Below, piece after piece: positions 7,882-13,781 of a DNA stretch of 20,527 nucleotides. This DNA is from JBBQKF01 sp038326615 (lineage in GTDB: Bacteria > Bacillota > Clostridia > Saccharofermentanales > UBA5734), in the NCBI GenBank assembly GCA_038326615.1, contig JBBQKF010000058.1, positions 1 to 20,527 on the forward strand, written 5' to 3'. The translations under genes were made by a program, and so were the position numbers. Under the pieces are notes generated by a model. That model had not been told where the DNA came from. It was given only the letters and a program-made list of their open reading frames with translations, and searched no databases. Within the stretch, counting starts at the first letter, position 1, and each line of letters starts with the position of its first letter.

Positions 7882-8495
7882 TTGTTTTTGATCCTGTCAG
7901 ATTTTTTATCAGATTTAGCATCCGATTGTTTAATGATTATTTTTTTTAAGTCAACATCTGATTGTTCAATGATTTTTTCTTCTAATTTAATATCTGATTG
8001 TTCATAAGACGTTTCATCATTTAAATCAATTTCTTCAAGTTCTGGCTCTTCAGAAGGGTCTACAAGTCCAGCTTTTGCTGCATCAAAATCATCTTTTGGT
8101 TTAATATATGACAAATTTCCTAAAATCCCGTTAATAAAAGATCTTGCTTCATCAGTACTGTATTTTTTCGACAAAAAAACAGCCTCACTTACTGAAACAT
8201 TGAATGGAACCATAGGTAAAAACATTATTTCATAAGTGGCAATACGAAGAATGGTCTGATCAATTTTTGCGATTCTGTCAAGATTCCATTTTTTAAGATG
8301 CTGTGAGTAGACACTATCAACTATTGCTTTCTTTTCGCTGACGCCATCAATCAAAATTTCAAAATAATCAAGTTCATTTTCTTTAATGTTCTGGTCATCA
8401 ATAAATTGTTTTCTTTGTTCTTCAAAATCCTGTTTTTGAATCTCCATTTGATAAAGGAGTTTAAATGCCGATTCACGTGATTCTCTTCTACTCAT
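7878..8495 (-). CDS. nusB: Transcription antitermination factor NusB with repeat-bearing C-terminal tail
   Basis: NusB binds boxA RNA together with ribosomal protein S10 and promotes rRNA antitermination. The all-helical NusB domain occupies about residues 1-130, from MSRRESRESAFKLLYQ to the typical ending EARSFINGILGNL. The protein is 205 residues, whereas most homologues have 130-150. The extra 75 residues are charged and low in complexity: an acidic part (EEPELEEIDLNDE) and then about 2.5 copies of a 12-residue repeat built on QSD (168-200), ending in a basic KSDKKSDRIKNK. The start is certain from homology and from an in-frame TAA two codons upstream, but there is no Shine-Dalgarno sequence at normal distance. 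A good one (GGAAGGG) lies beyond a perfect hairpin. It overlaps xseA by 4 bp. Confidence 0.96.
   Translation of the reverse strand: MSRRESRESAFKLLYQMEIQKQDFEEQRKQFIDDQNIKENELDYFEILIDGVSEKKAIVDSVYSQHLKKWNLDRIAKIDQTILRIATYEIMFLPMVPFNVSVSEAVFLSKKYSTDEARSFINGILGNLSYIKPKDDFDAAKAGLVDPSEEPELEEIDLNDETSYEQSDIKLEEKIIEQSDVDLKKIIIKQSDAKSDKKSDRIKNK
7919..8010 (-). repeat. 36-bp tandem repeat inside nusB
   Basis: Two imperfect 36-bp units (7919-7954 and 7955-7990) and a 20-bp partial third unit (7991-8010) share the core ATC(T/C)GATTGTT(C/T)A on the plus strand. They encode 12-residue units containing EQSD/KQSD in the C-terminal tail of NusB. The unit length is a multiple of three, so copy changes would keep the frame. 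Confidence 0.85.
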
Positions 8496-8507
8496 CTTTT
8501 ACACACG

Positions 8508-8538
8508 AACAATTCGTAAAAATTATATTGAATTGTTC
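8508..8538 (-). promoter_or_regulatory. Perfect hairpin in the nusB leader between a remote Shine-Dalgarno and the start
   Basis: On the minus strand GAACAATTC (8538-8530) and GAATTGTTC (8516-8508) form a perfect 9-bp stem with a 13-nt AT-rich loop. AAGGAAGGG lies immediately before the stem and the nusB ATG follows it after 12 nt. If the hairpin forms, the unpaired distance from GGG to ATG drops from about 43 nt to about 13 nt, which is within reach of a ribosome. Alternatively it is a protein or RNA-stability site. The structure is seen; the role is inferred. Confidence 0.45.
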
Positions 8539-8551
8539 ACCCTTCCTTAAT

Positions 8552-8617
8552 AAAAATTGCCTGATTGCTTTTATGTGATACAACAATAGATTAGTTATTG
8601 CAATATCAGCAATTTTT
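8552..8617 (-). terminator. Possible weak terminator or attenuator between DUF2273 and nusB
   Basis: Arms AAAAATTGC (8552-8560) and GCAATTTTT (8609-8617) form a 9-bp stem that can extend through TGAT/ATCA with bulges, around a loop of about 30 nt. On the minus strand it ends in a T-rich run (GCAATTTTTATT). Because the stem is AT-rich and the loop long, termination would be partial at best. Confidence 0.3.
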
Positions 8618-8646
8618 TCACAATCTGCAATACTCAGACTCTATTT

Positions 8647-8871
8647 TTATCTAAATCTACCTGGTGGGATTATTTTATCTAGTAACGCTTTAAGATCTTC
8701 TTTATTACTAAAATATTTTTTCCCAATATAATAACCGATTACTGTAAGTAAAATTACAAATAAAGTTTTCCAGAACCCAAAAAGAATTAATGATAGTCCG
8801 AGTATAAAACCTGCAGTACCACCAATAAATGCCGAATTATGAGATTGTAATTCTTCCAAAAATCGTTTCAT
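8647..8871 (-). CDS. DUF2273 small membrane protein
   Basis: This 74-residue protein matches the DUF2273 pattern: a short amphipathic start (MKRFLEELQSHNSAF), two closely spaced hydrophobic segments (about 16-35 and 37-50) rich in Gly, then a basic stretch YYIGKKYFSNKEDLKALLDK and a C-terminal PPGRFR. Proteins of this family sit next to Asp23/AmaP genes and are presumed partners at the membrane; their biochemical role is unknown. AGGAG lies 5 nt before the ATG at 8871. A longer frame start at 8937 would overlap amaP and lacks a comparable ribosome site. It begins 28 bp after amaP. Confidence 0.88.
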   Translation of the reverse strand: MKRFLEELQSHNSAFIGGTAGFILGLSLILFGFWKTLFVILLTVIGYYIGKKYFSNKEDLKALLDKIIPPGRFR

Positions 8872-8899
8872 TCCATCTCCTGTAGTAATAAATAAAAGA

Positions 8900-9454
8900 T
8901 TACTGTCGCTCGACTTTAGTAGAAATCGCTTCGACACGACTTACTTTAATTGTTACTTTTAAAACCGGAATTCCGGTATATCTTTCTATGTCTTTTCTTA
9001 TTCTTTCCTGAACCTTAGCCATCATTGCAGGAATTTCAACATCTGAGAAAATTACAGCAGTAAGTTCTACTCTTATTTTCCCTTCTTTTGCAGCAAACAC
9101 CCTTGCTTTGGCCGTTTTAATTCCACATTGTGCTGTTTTTGCAGTGTTAAGTGCAATATTTTCAATTGCATCGACACCGATATCAATAAATCCAACATCA
9201 TTTCTACGTATTCTTGTTTTATGCAATCTTCCGCTTTGTACACCATAAACCATAATAATCAAACTAAACAAGAAAAGGAATACAGCAAATGCAAAAACAA
9301 CCCATCTTATACTTGATGAAACAATCATATCATATAATACAAAATAGATTGCTTCAAGCATTTTACGATTTATAACAATCATCATAAATATAACAGATAT
9401 TACTGATAATAAGAATGCGTATAATATTAATGCAAACCGCACCATTCGATTCAT
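8900..9454 (-). CDS. amaP: Alkaline shock response membrane anchor protein AmaP
   Basis: AmaP anchors Asp23-family proteins to the cytoplasmic membrane and is linked to the cell-envelope stress response. The 184-residue protein has two transmembrane segments (about 5-27 and 50-70), then a cytoplasmic Asp23-like domain (about 85-175) with VDAIENIALNTAKTAQ and a C-terminal IRKDIERYTGIPVLKVTIKV that parallels the end of the free Asp23 protein encoded upstream. A GGAAGGG ribosome site lies 11 nt before the ATG. A clear promoter precedes it by about 50 bp, so amaP-DUF2273 can be expressed apart from efp-Asp23. Confidence 0.88.
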   Translation of the reverse strand: MNRMVRFALILYAFLLSVISVIFMMIVINRKMLEAIYFVLYDMIVSSSIRWVVFAFAVFLFLFSLIIMVYGVQSGRLHKTRIRRNDVGFIDIGVDAIENIALNTAKTAQCGIKTAKARVFAAKEGKIRVELTAVIFSDVEIPAMMAKVQERIRKDIERYTGIPVLKVTIKVSRVEAISTKVERQ

Positions 9455-9500
9455 CTTTATACCAACCCTTCCTGCATTAGAAAAATAATAAACTTAATAT

Positions 9501-9529
9501 CATTCTATATCTTGACATATTGTACATCA
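9501..9529 (-). promoter_or_regulatory. Promoter of amaP-DUF2273 (and nusB by readthrough)
   Basis: On the minus strand TTGATG (9529-9524) and TAGAAT (9506-9501) are separated by 17 bp. This fits a vegetative sigma factor promoter with a leader of about 40 nt to the amaP ATG. Confidence 0.5.
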
Positions 9530-9626
9530 ATTCTTTTATATCATAACGTTTATTTTTTATAAATACCTAGCACCTTGTAATCTGTAAACAAATCATATAC
9601 ATTGAAAAATCGATACCCAACAGTGA

Positions 9627-10001
9627 TTACAGTTCCTCCTGTGAAATAACGCCTTTAACATGAACATTTACCGCTTCAACTATAAGACCTGTAAATTTCT
9701 CAACATCATTCTTAACTCTTTCCTGAATAGACCATGCAACTTCTGGAATAACGTTTCCGTAATATAATATTGGGAAAACAGTAATTGTAACAAGGCCTTC
9801 CTTATTGTCGTTGAAATTAACTAAAATGCCTTTCCCTTCATGCTCTCCAACTAAAGATTCTTTAATATTTACAACGCTACTTGAATCCAGCCCAAAAACA
9901 CCTGGTGTAGCAATCGCTGCTTCTACGGCATATTGAGCCACAAACCCTTGTGTCATTGCCCGCTCACCTTTAATCGTGTTTTCACTTGATCTATTAGGCA
10001 T
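9627..10001 (-). CDS. Asp23/Gls24 family envelope stress protein (YqhY-like)
   Basis: This 124-residue soluble protein of the Asp23 family has no membrane segment. It shows the family signature: AVEAAIATPGVFGL (about 26-39), a central beta-rich half with VTITVFPILYYGNVIPEVAWSIQERVKNDVEKFTGLIVEAVNVHVKGV near the end. In B. subtilis the paralogue YqhY lies between accC and nusB and has been linked to fatty-acid synthesis control; here accBC is absent and the gene follows efp by 26 bp. GAGGTG lies 4 nt before the ATG. It likely interacts with the AmaP encoded next, but that is inferred from family knowledge and adjacency. Confidence 0.92.
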   Translation of the reverse strand: MPNRSSENTIKGERAMTQGFVAQYAVEAAIATPGVFGLDSSSVVNIKESLVGEHEGKGILVNFNDNKEGLVTITVFPILYYGNVIPEVAWSIQERVKNDVEKFTGLIVEAVNVHVKGVISQEEL

Positions 10002-10027
10002 TATTCACCTCATAAAAAAACTGCTAT

Positions 10028-10585
10028 TTAAGCGCGCTCCATATATTCACCGGTTCGAGTATCAACTTTAATTTTCTCACCTTGATTTACAAACAAAGGA
10101 ACTCTTATGCTTGCTCCTGTTTCAACAACAGCTGTCTTTGTAGCATTCTGTGCTGTATCGCCTTTTACACCAGGCTCACAATCAGTAATTTCAAGAACAA
10201 CAAATATTGGTGGTTCAACACCAAAAACTTCACCTTTGTATGTTAATATCTTACAAACCATTTCTTCTTTCAAAAATTTAAGAGCATCACCTAATGATTC
10301 TTTGGTGAATGGAACTTGATCAAATGTTGTTGTATCCATAAAATAGTATAAATCACCATCTTTATAAACAAAACTCATATCTCTACGCTCTAGTTGCGCT
10401 CTTTCAAATTTGTCATTTGGGTTAAAACTGCGCTCAACAACTCCGCCTGTCCTAACATTGCGATATTTTGTTCTTACAAATGCAGCACCTTTACCTGGCT
10501 TAACATGTTGAAATTCAACAACTTGAAAAACCTGAGAATCCATCTCAAACGTAACTCCATTTCTAAAATCCCCGGCCATTATCAT
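10028..10585 (-). CDS. efp: Translation elongation factor P
   Basis: EF-P binds between the P and E sites of stalled ribosomes and helps form peptide bonds at polyproline runs. From the ATG at 10585 it has 185 residues, the standard length, with the three beta-barrel domains: KOW-like N-terminal (MAGDFRNG to about 65), OB domain, and C-terminal domain ending DTRTGEYMERA. The loop VKPGKGAAF places a lysine (K32) at the tip, the residue that is modified in many bacteria. GGAGG stands 8 nt before this ATG. A second ATG at 10579 (MAGDF) is possible. A TTG at 10600 lies within the ribosome site and is rejected. Confidence 0.98.
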   Translation of the reverse strand: MIMAGDFRNGVTFEMDSQVFQVVEFQHVKPGKGAAFVRTKYRNVRTGGVVERSFNPNDKFERAQLERRDMSFVYKDGDLYYFMDTTTFDQVPFTKESLGDALKFLKEEMVCKILTYKGEVFGVEPPIFVVLEITDCEPGVKGDTAQNATKTAVVETGASIRVPLFVNQGEKIKVDTRTGEYMERA

Positions 10586-10620
10586 ATAGGTTTCCTCCAA
10601 AATTAATTTTTTACATTCAT

Positions 10621-10649
10621 ATTTTATTCTACAAAACGTTTTTTAGCAA
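10621..10649 (-). promoter_or_regulatory. Promoter of efp operon
   Basis: On the minus strand TTGCTA (10649-10644) and TAAAAT (10626-10621) have the ideal 17-bp spacing, between the yqeG stop and the efp start. I see no terminator after yqeG, so readthrough from yqeG is also possible. Confidence 0.55.
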
Positions 10650-10677
10650 TAGGAACAAGCAGACTTAACCAATATTC

Positions 10678-11187
10678 TTACTTTTTTATTTTATAAATGA
10701 ATTTCAGCATCTTTTCCAATGGTCTTTTTATTCTTACCTGCCTTGCTTCCATCAATGAAATTGGATCTACAAGTATTGTGAATATTTTTGCTCTGTTGCC
10801 TGCAAGAATATCTGTAAGAAGCTGATCTCCAATTATTAAGAGCTGAGATTTATTATACTCAGGATATAATAGCATCGCAAGTCTTATCCCTCTTCTTGAA
10901 GGTTTATGTGAATTAGGTAAGTAAGAAATCCCAAGCGATTCTGCAAATATTTTAGCTCTCTTCTTTACAGCATTAGATATTATTATGCAATCCATATTTT
11001 CTGCACGAATTCTTGTTATCTGGCTTATGGCATATTCATCTGCAATTTGGCTACCATGAATTGCCAATGTATTATCAATATCTAGTAAAACTAATTTGTA
11101 ACCTTGTTCACTCAAATTTTTAAAATCAACATCTGCGAGTGAATTATGATATAAATTCGGAGAAATAAATGATTTACCAATTTTCAT
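10678..11187 (-). CDS. yqeG: YqeG family HAD-type phosphatase
   Basis: This 169-residue HAD-superfamily (subfamily IIIA) protein is of the YqeG type. The motif I aspartates are in LLDIDNTL (D36 and D38), motif II is IIISNA, the motif III lysine is in HKPSRRGI, and motif IV is IIGDQLLTDILAGNRA. YqeG proteins are widespread in Firmicutes, often near aroE and ribosome-assembly genes, and their natural substrate is uncertain. The start ATG overlaps the end of the upstream HAD gene by 14 bp, with GAGG 6 nt before it, so translation is likely coupled. The neighbouring gene is also a HAD phosphatase but of a different subfamily. Confidence 0.93.
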   Translation of the reverse strand: MKIGKSFISPNLYHNSLADVDFKNLSEQGYKLVLLDIDNTLAIHGSQIADEYAISQITRIRAENMDCIIISNAVKKRAKIFAESLGISYLPNSHKPSRRGIRLAMLLYPEYNKSQLLIIGDQLLTDILAGNRAKIFTILVDPISLMEARQVRIKRPLEKMLKFIYKIKK

Positions 11188-11827
11188 TTAAAACCTCATA
11201 TAGCTTCTCCATATTATCAACTGTTGTATACGCTCCAACTTCCATAAGAGTTTTTGCTGTTACTGATGAAGTGAATCCGATAACTTTCATTCCTGCATCC
11301 TTTCCAGCGATTACACCACTTGTTGCGTCTTCTACGACAATGCAATTCACTGGATCAACATTGCATTTGTTCGCAGCAAAAAGATAAATTTGCGGGTCAG
11401 GCTTTTTTCTTACTACATTATTTCCAGTAATAACAGCATCAAAATCTTCTATATTCATGTTAAGAATATAAATATTCGCCATTACTTTAGGTAAATCTGC
11501 ACTACTAACGATAGCAACTTTGATACCTTCTGAACGCAACTGAAAAATTAAATCTTTGGCGCCCTTCATTGGGGCAATATAATCTCTGGCTGATTTTATA
11601 TATTCGTCATATATTTTTTGCTTCATTGAAGGAACGAATTCACCTTCATATTTATTAACAACTCCACCAATATATGAATCTTCTCCTGTCCCTATGAATG
11701 GCAAAAAATCTGATGGTTTCGCAGGAATATCATAATAAGTATTAAGAATATAAGATGAAATCTTTGATAAACCATTCTCCGAATCGACTAGAACCCCATC
11801 ACAATCAAACAAAACCGCACGGTTCAT
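11174..11827 (-). CDS. HAD superfamily hydrolase, beta-phosphoglucomutase-like
   Basis: This 217-residue HAD hydrolase has a helical cap between motif I and motif II, as in the beta-phosphoglucomutase/phosphatase group. It shows DCDGVLVDSE (D8 nucleophile, D10), the motif II serine in VAIVSSAD (about 104-111), the lysine in RKKPDPQIY, and the motif IV acidic residues in IVVEDATSGVIAGKDAGM. The ending VIGFTSS is typical. The substrate (sugar phosphate, phosphoglycolate or other) cannot be told from the sequence. AGGAGG precedes the ATG by 5 nt. It is the first gene of the leftward array and is divergent from the aspartate kinase. Confidence 0.9.
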   Translation of the reverse strand: MNRAVLFDCDGVLVDSENGLSKISSYILNTYYDIPAKPSDFLPFIGTGEDSYIGGVVNKYEGEFVPSMKQKIYDEYIKSARDYIAPMKGAKDLIFQLRSEGIKVAIVSSADLPKVMANIYILNMNIEDFDAVITGNNVVRKKPDPQIYLFAANKCNVDPVNCIVVEDATSGVIAGKDAGMKVIGFTSSVTAKTLMEVGAYTTVDNMEKLYEVLNENW

Positions 11828-11925
11828 TTATACCTCCTGAAACTAGATTAATATAAAATACTCATATTGTATTCATATTATGCACTATAATCATCATTTT
11901 TTCTATCTTAAATATACAAATATAT

Positions 11926-11946
11926 TCATTTTACTTAACAAAATGA
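11926..11946. repeat. Inverted repeat in the divergent intergenic region
   Basis: TCATTTT and AAAATGA form a perfect 7-bp inverted repeat around a 7-nt loop (ACTTAAC), followed on the plus strand by TGTTTTTT. It lies between the divergent HAD and aspartate kinase genes, about 100 bp from either. It may be an operator; as a terminator it would serve no visible gene. Confidence 0.2.
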
Positions 11947-12028
11947 TGTTTTTTCACGAATTTTGAATTATATTTAACCATATTTTCCAATTGTGTTGAA
12001 AATTTAAAGATATTCAAATATAATCGTA

Positions 12029-12059
12029 TTGTTCTAACTATTCTTTAAATGCATATAAT
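12029..12059 (+). promoter_or_regulatory. Probable promoter of the aspartate kinase gene
   Basis: A perfect -10 TATAAT (12054-12059) lies 19 bp after TTGTTC (12029-12034). The spacing is long, but no better pair is visible. The transcript would start near 12066, leaving only a short leader, which rules out a long riboswitch between this promoter and the start codon. Confidence 0.4.
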
Positions 12060-12079
12060 ATAATTTGTGGGGGTTAAAT

Positions 12080-13432
12080 ATGAAGGTTTGTAAATTCGGA
12101 GGATCATCACTTGCTAGTGCTGATCAGATTAGAAAAGTCTGTGACATTATTCTCGACGATCCTTCAAGACGAGTTTTGGTTGTTTCTGCTCCGGGGAAAA
12201 GAAGTAATTCCGACACTAAAGTAACTGATTTATTGATAAGACTTGCATCAGTTATTATTGCTGGTAAGGATTATCAAAAAGAATTTTATGATGTTGTTGA
12301 ACGATATAACTCAATCGCAATAGAGCTTAATCTTGATAGCAATACTATTGAAACAATTGAAAAAGATCTTAAACATATTGTTAGCATGGATAAATCTAAC
12401 CCTGATAAGTTTATGGACTCACTTAAAGCTTCTGGTGAAGACAATTGTGCAAAGCTTGTTGCAGATTATCTTAATAGTATCGGGAAATGCGCTAAATATT
12501 TTAACCCCAAAGATGCCGGTATGATTTTGACTGAGGAATTTGGCAATGCTCAGATATTACCTGAGTCTTATGAGAAGCTTGCATTAATAAAAGAATATCC
12601 TGGAATAATTGTTTTCCCTGGGTTCTTTGGATATACAAAATCAGGTGAGGTTGTTACTTTTTCTCGTGGCGGATCTGATATAACAGGGTCTATACTTGCT
12701 GCAGCGCTTGATGTTGAAGTATATGAAAACTGGACCGATGTCGATGCTGTCTATGCTGTTAACCCCTCACTTGTTAAAAATCCTTACCCAATGAAAGAAA
12801 TAACTTATGATGAAATGCGCGAACTTGCATATGCAGGATTTACTGTTTTACATGAAGAAGCCTTAAAGCCTGCATTTCAAAAATCTATCCCAGTTAATAT
12901 AAGAAACACAAATAATCCGAGCGCAAAAGGAACTTTGATAGTAAAAAAAAGAAAAAATTTCGAAGGTATGGTAACTGGAATTGCTGGTGCAAAAGGATTT
13001 ACAGCAATTAATATCAGCAAATATCTAATGAATCGCGAAGTTGGATTTGTTCTTAAGGTTCTTCAAATTCTTGCTGATGTAAATATACCTTTTGAACATA
13101 TACCTTCTGGGATTGATTCCATATCTTTAGTAATCAAGCAATCAAACTTTCCTCAGGATAAGGAAGATATTGTTATTGAACGTTTTAAGAATGAAATTGG
13201 AATTGATAATATAAGTGTAAATAGAAACCTTGCAATTGTTATGATAGTTGGTGAAGCTATGGCTCACACTGTTGGCGTAACTGCACGTGCTGCTACATGT
13301 CTTAGCAAGGCTGGCGTTAACCTCGAAATAATTAATCAAGGCGCATCTGAAATCAGTGTTATATTTGGTGTTCGTGAAGAATATTGTAATTACGCAGTCA
13401 AAGAGTTATATAAGGAATTCTTCCTTCGATAA
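12080..13432 (+). CDS. Aspartate kinase (YclM/aspartokinase III type)
   Basis: The enzyme phosphorylates aspartate at the entry to lysine, threonine, methionine and diaminopimelate synthesis. From the ATG at 12080 it has 450 residues, like B. subtilis YclM. Catalytic motifs are KFGGSS (5-10), VVSAPGK (34-40), FSRGGSDITGS (194-204) and ENWTDVDAVYAVNP (216-229). Two ACT domains fill the C-terminal third (about 300-450), including VMIVGEAM and INQGASEISVIFGV, so feedback control by an amino acid is expected. GTGGGGG stands 6 nt before the ATG; a TTG at 12065 is upstream of that site and rejected. It is a single-gene unit with its own promoter and no linked pathway genes here. Confidence 0.96.
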   Translation: MKVCKFGGSSLASADQIRKVCDIILDDPSRRVLVVSAPGKRSNSDTKVTDLLIRLASVIIAGKDYQKEFYDVVERYNSIAIELNLDSNTIETIEKDLKHIVSMDKSNPDKFMDSLKASGEDNCAKLVADYLNSIGKCAKYFNPKDAGMILTEEFGNAQILPESYEKLALIKEYPGIIVFPGFFGYTKSGEVVTFSRGGSDITGSILAAALDVEVYENWTDVDAVYAVNPSLVKNPYPMKEITYDEMRELAYAGFTVLHEEALKPAFQKSIPVNIRNTNNPSAKGTLIVKKRKNFEGMVTGIAGAKGFTAINISKYLMNREVGFVLKVLQILADVNIPFEHIPSGIDSISLVIKQSNFPQDKEDIVIERFKNEIGIDNISVNRNLAIVMIVGEAMAHTVGVTARAATCLSKAGVNLEIINQGASEISVIFGVREEYCNYAVKELYKEFFLR

Positions 13433-13465
13433 AATTTAACATTGTTTATAAATTAATAACAAGTC

Positions 13466-13614
13466 TATAGCGTTTACTCAGTATAACCAGATATTCTTGA
13501 TTATATAAAGCAAGAATGCACTGTAACTACCCAAATTGATATTGTAGAAATAGTGATTTCTCAATTATTTCAATACAATAATTGATTTATAATACTTACT
13601 GAGTAAACGCGATA
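13466..13614. mobile_element. 149-bp MITE-like element with 18-bp terminal inverted repeats
   Basis: TATAGCGTTTACTCAGTA (13466-13483) and TACTGAGTAAACGCGATA (13597-13614) are inverted copies matching at 17 of 18 positions. They enclose 113 bp of AT-rich DNA without an open frame. Both ends carry TA at the outer edge, which would fit a TA target duplication as in IS630/Tc1-mariner-type elements. A related end (15 of 18) occurs at 20404-20421. The small size, matched ends and recurrence suggest a non-autonomous insertion rather than a terminator. The parent family is not identified. Confidence 0.5.
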
Positions 13615-13674
13615 ATCATTATTAATAATATTATATATATTTTAATAATATTTAATAATAAAAGATATTCTATT

Positions 13675-13735
13675 AAAAAATGAAGCTGTAGGATTATGAT
13701 TTAAAATCAAATTCAACAGTTTCCTTTTTATTTTT
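13675..13735. terminator. Probable bidirectional terminator
   Basis: GAAGCTGT (13682-13689) pairs with ACAGTTTC (13716-13723), 8 bp with one G-U pair, with an inner TGAT/ATCA stem in the loop. CTTTTTATTTTT follows on the plus strand, and the preceding AAAAAA gives a T-run for minus-strand transcripts. It lies between convergent genes (aspartate kinase and the deacetylase-like gene) and would stop both. Confidence 0.6.
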
Positions 13736-13781
13736 ATGTACGATATTTACTCAATTGCTCTACTTCTCTGCTTAAAATTCT

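Noticed and set aside
8872..8937. Overlap of DUF2273 with amaP as a fused or frameshifted gene
   Set aside because: AGGAG directly before the ATG at 8871 and the family-like N-terminus show a separate gene 28 bp after amaP.
10586..10600. Longer efp start at TTG (10600)
   Set aside because: The TTG lies inside the GGAGG ribosome site of the ATG at 10585. Similar upstream GTG/TTG/ATG extensions of xseB, nadK, aspartate kinase, DUF2273 and parE were rejected for the same kind of reason.
11828..12079. Possible lysine riboswitch upstream of the aspartate kinase
   Set aside because: The region is almost pure A/T with no conserved L-box pairing, and the best promoter leaves a leader of only about 15 nt.
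13466..13614. CRISPR-like or terminator interpretation of the paired 18-mers
   Set aside because: There are only two copies, in inverted orientation with a 113-bp interior and no T-run after the second arm.
13741..13760. TTTACTCA near 13746 as a further copy of the inverted-repeat motif
   Set aside because: Only eight bases match, and neighbouring positions differ from the 18-bp motif.
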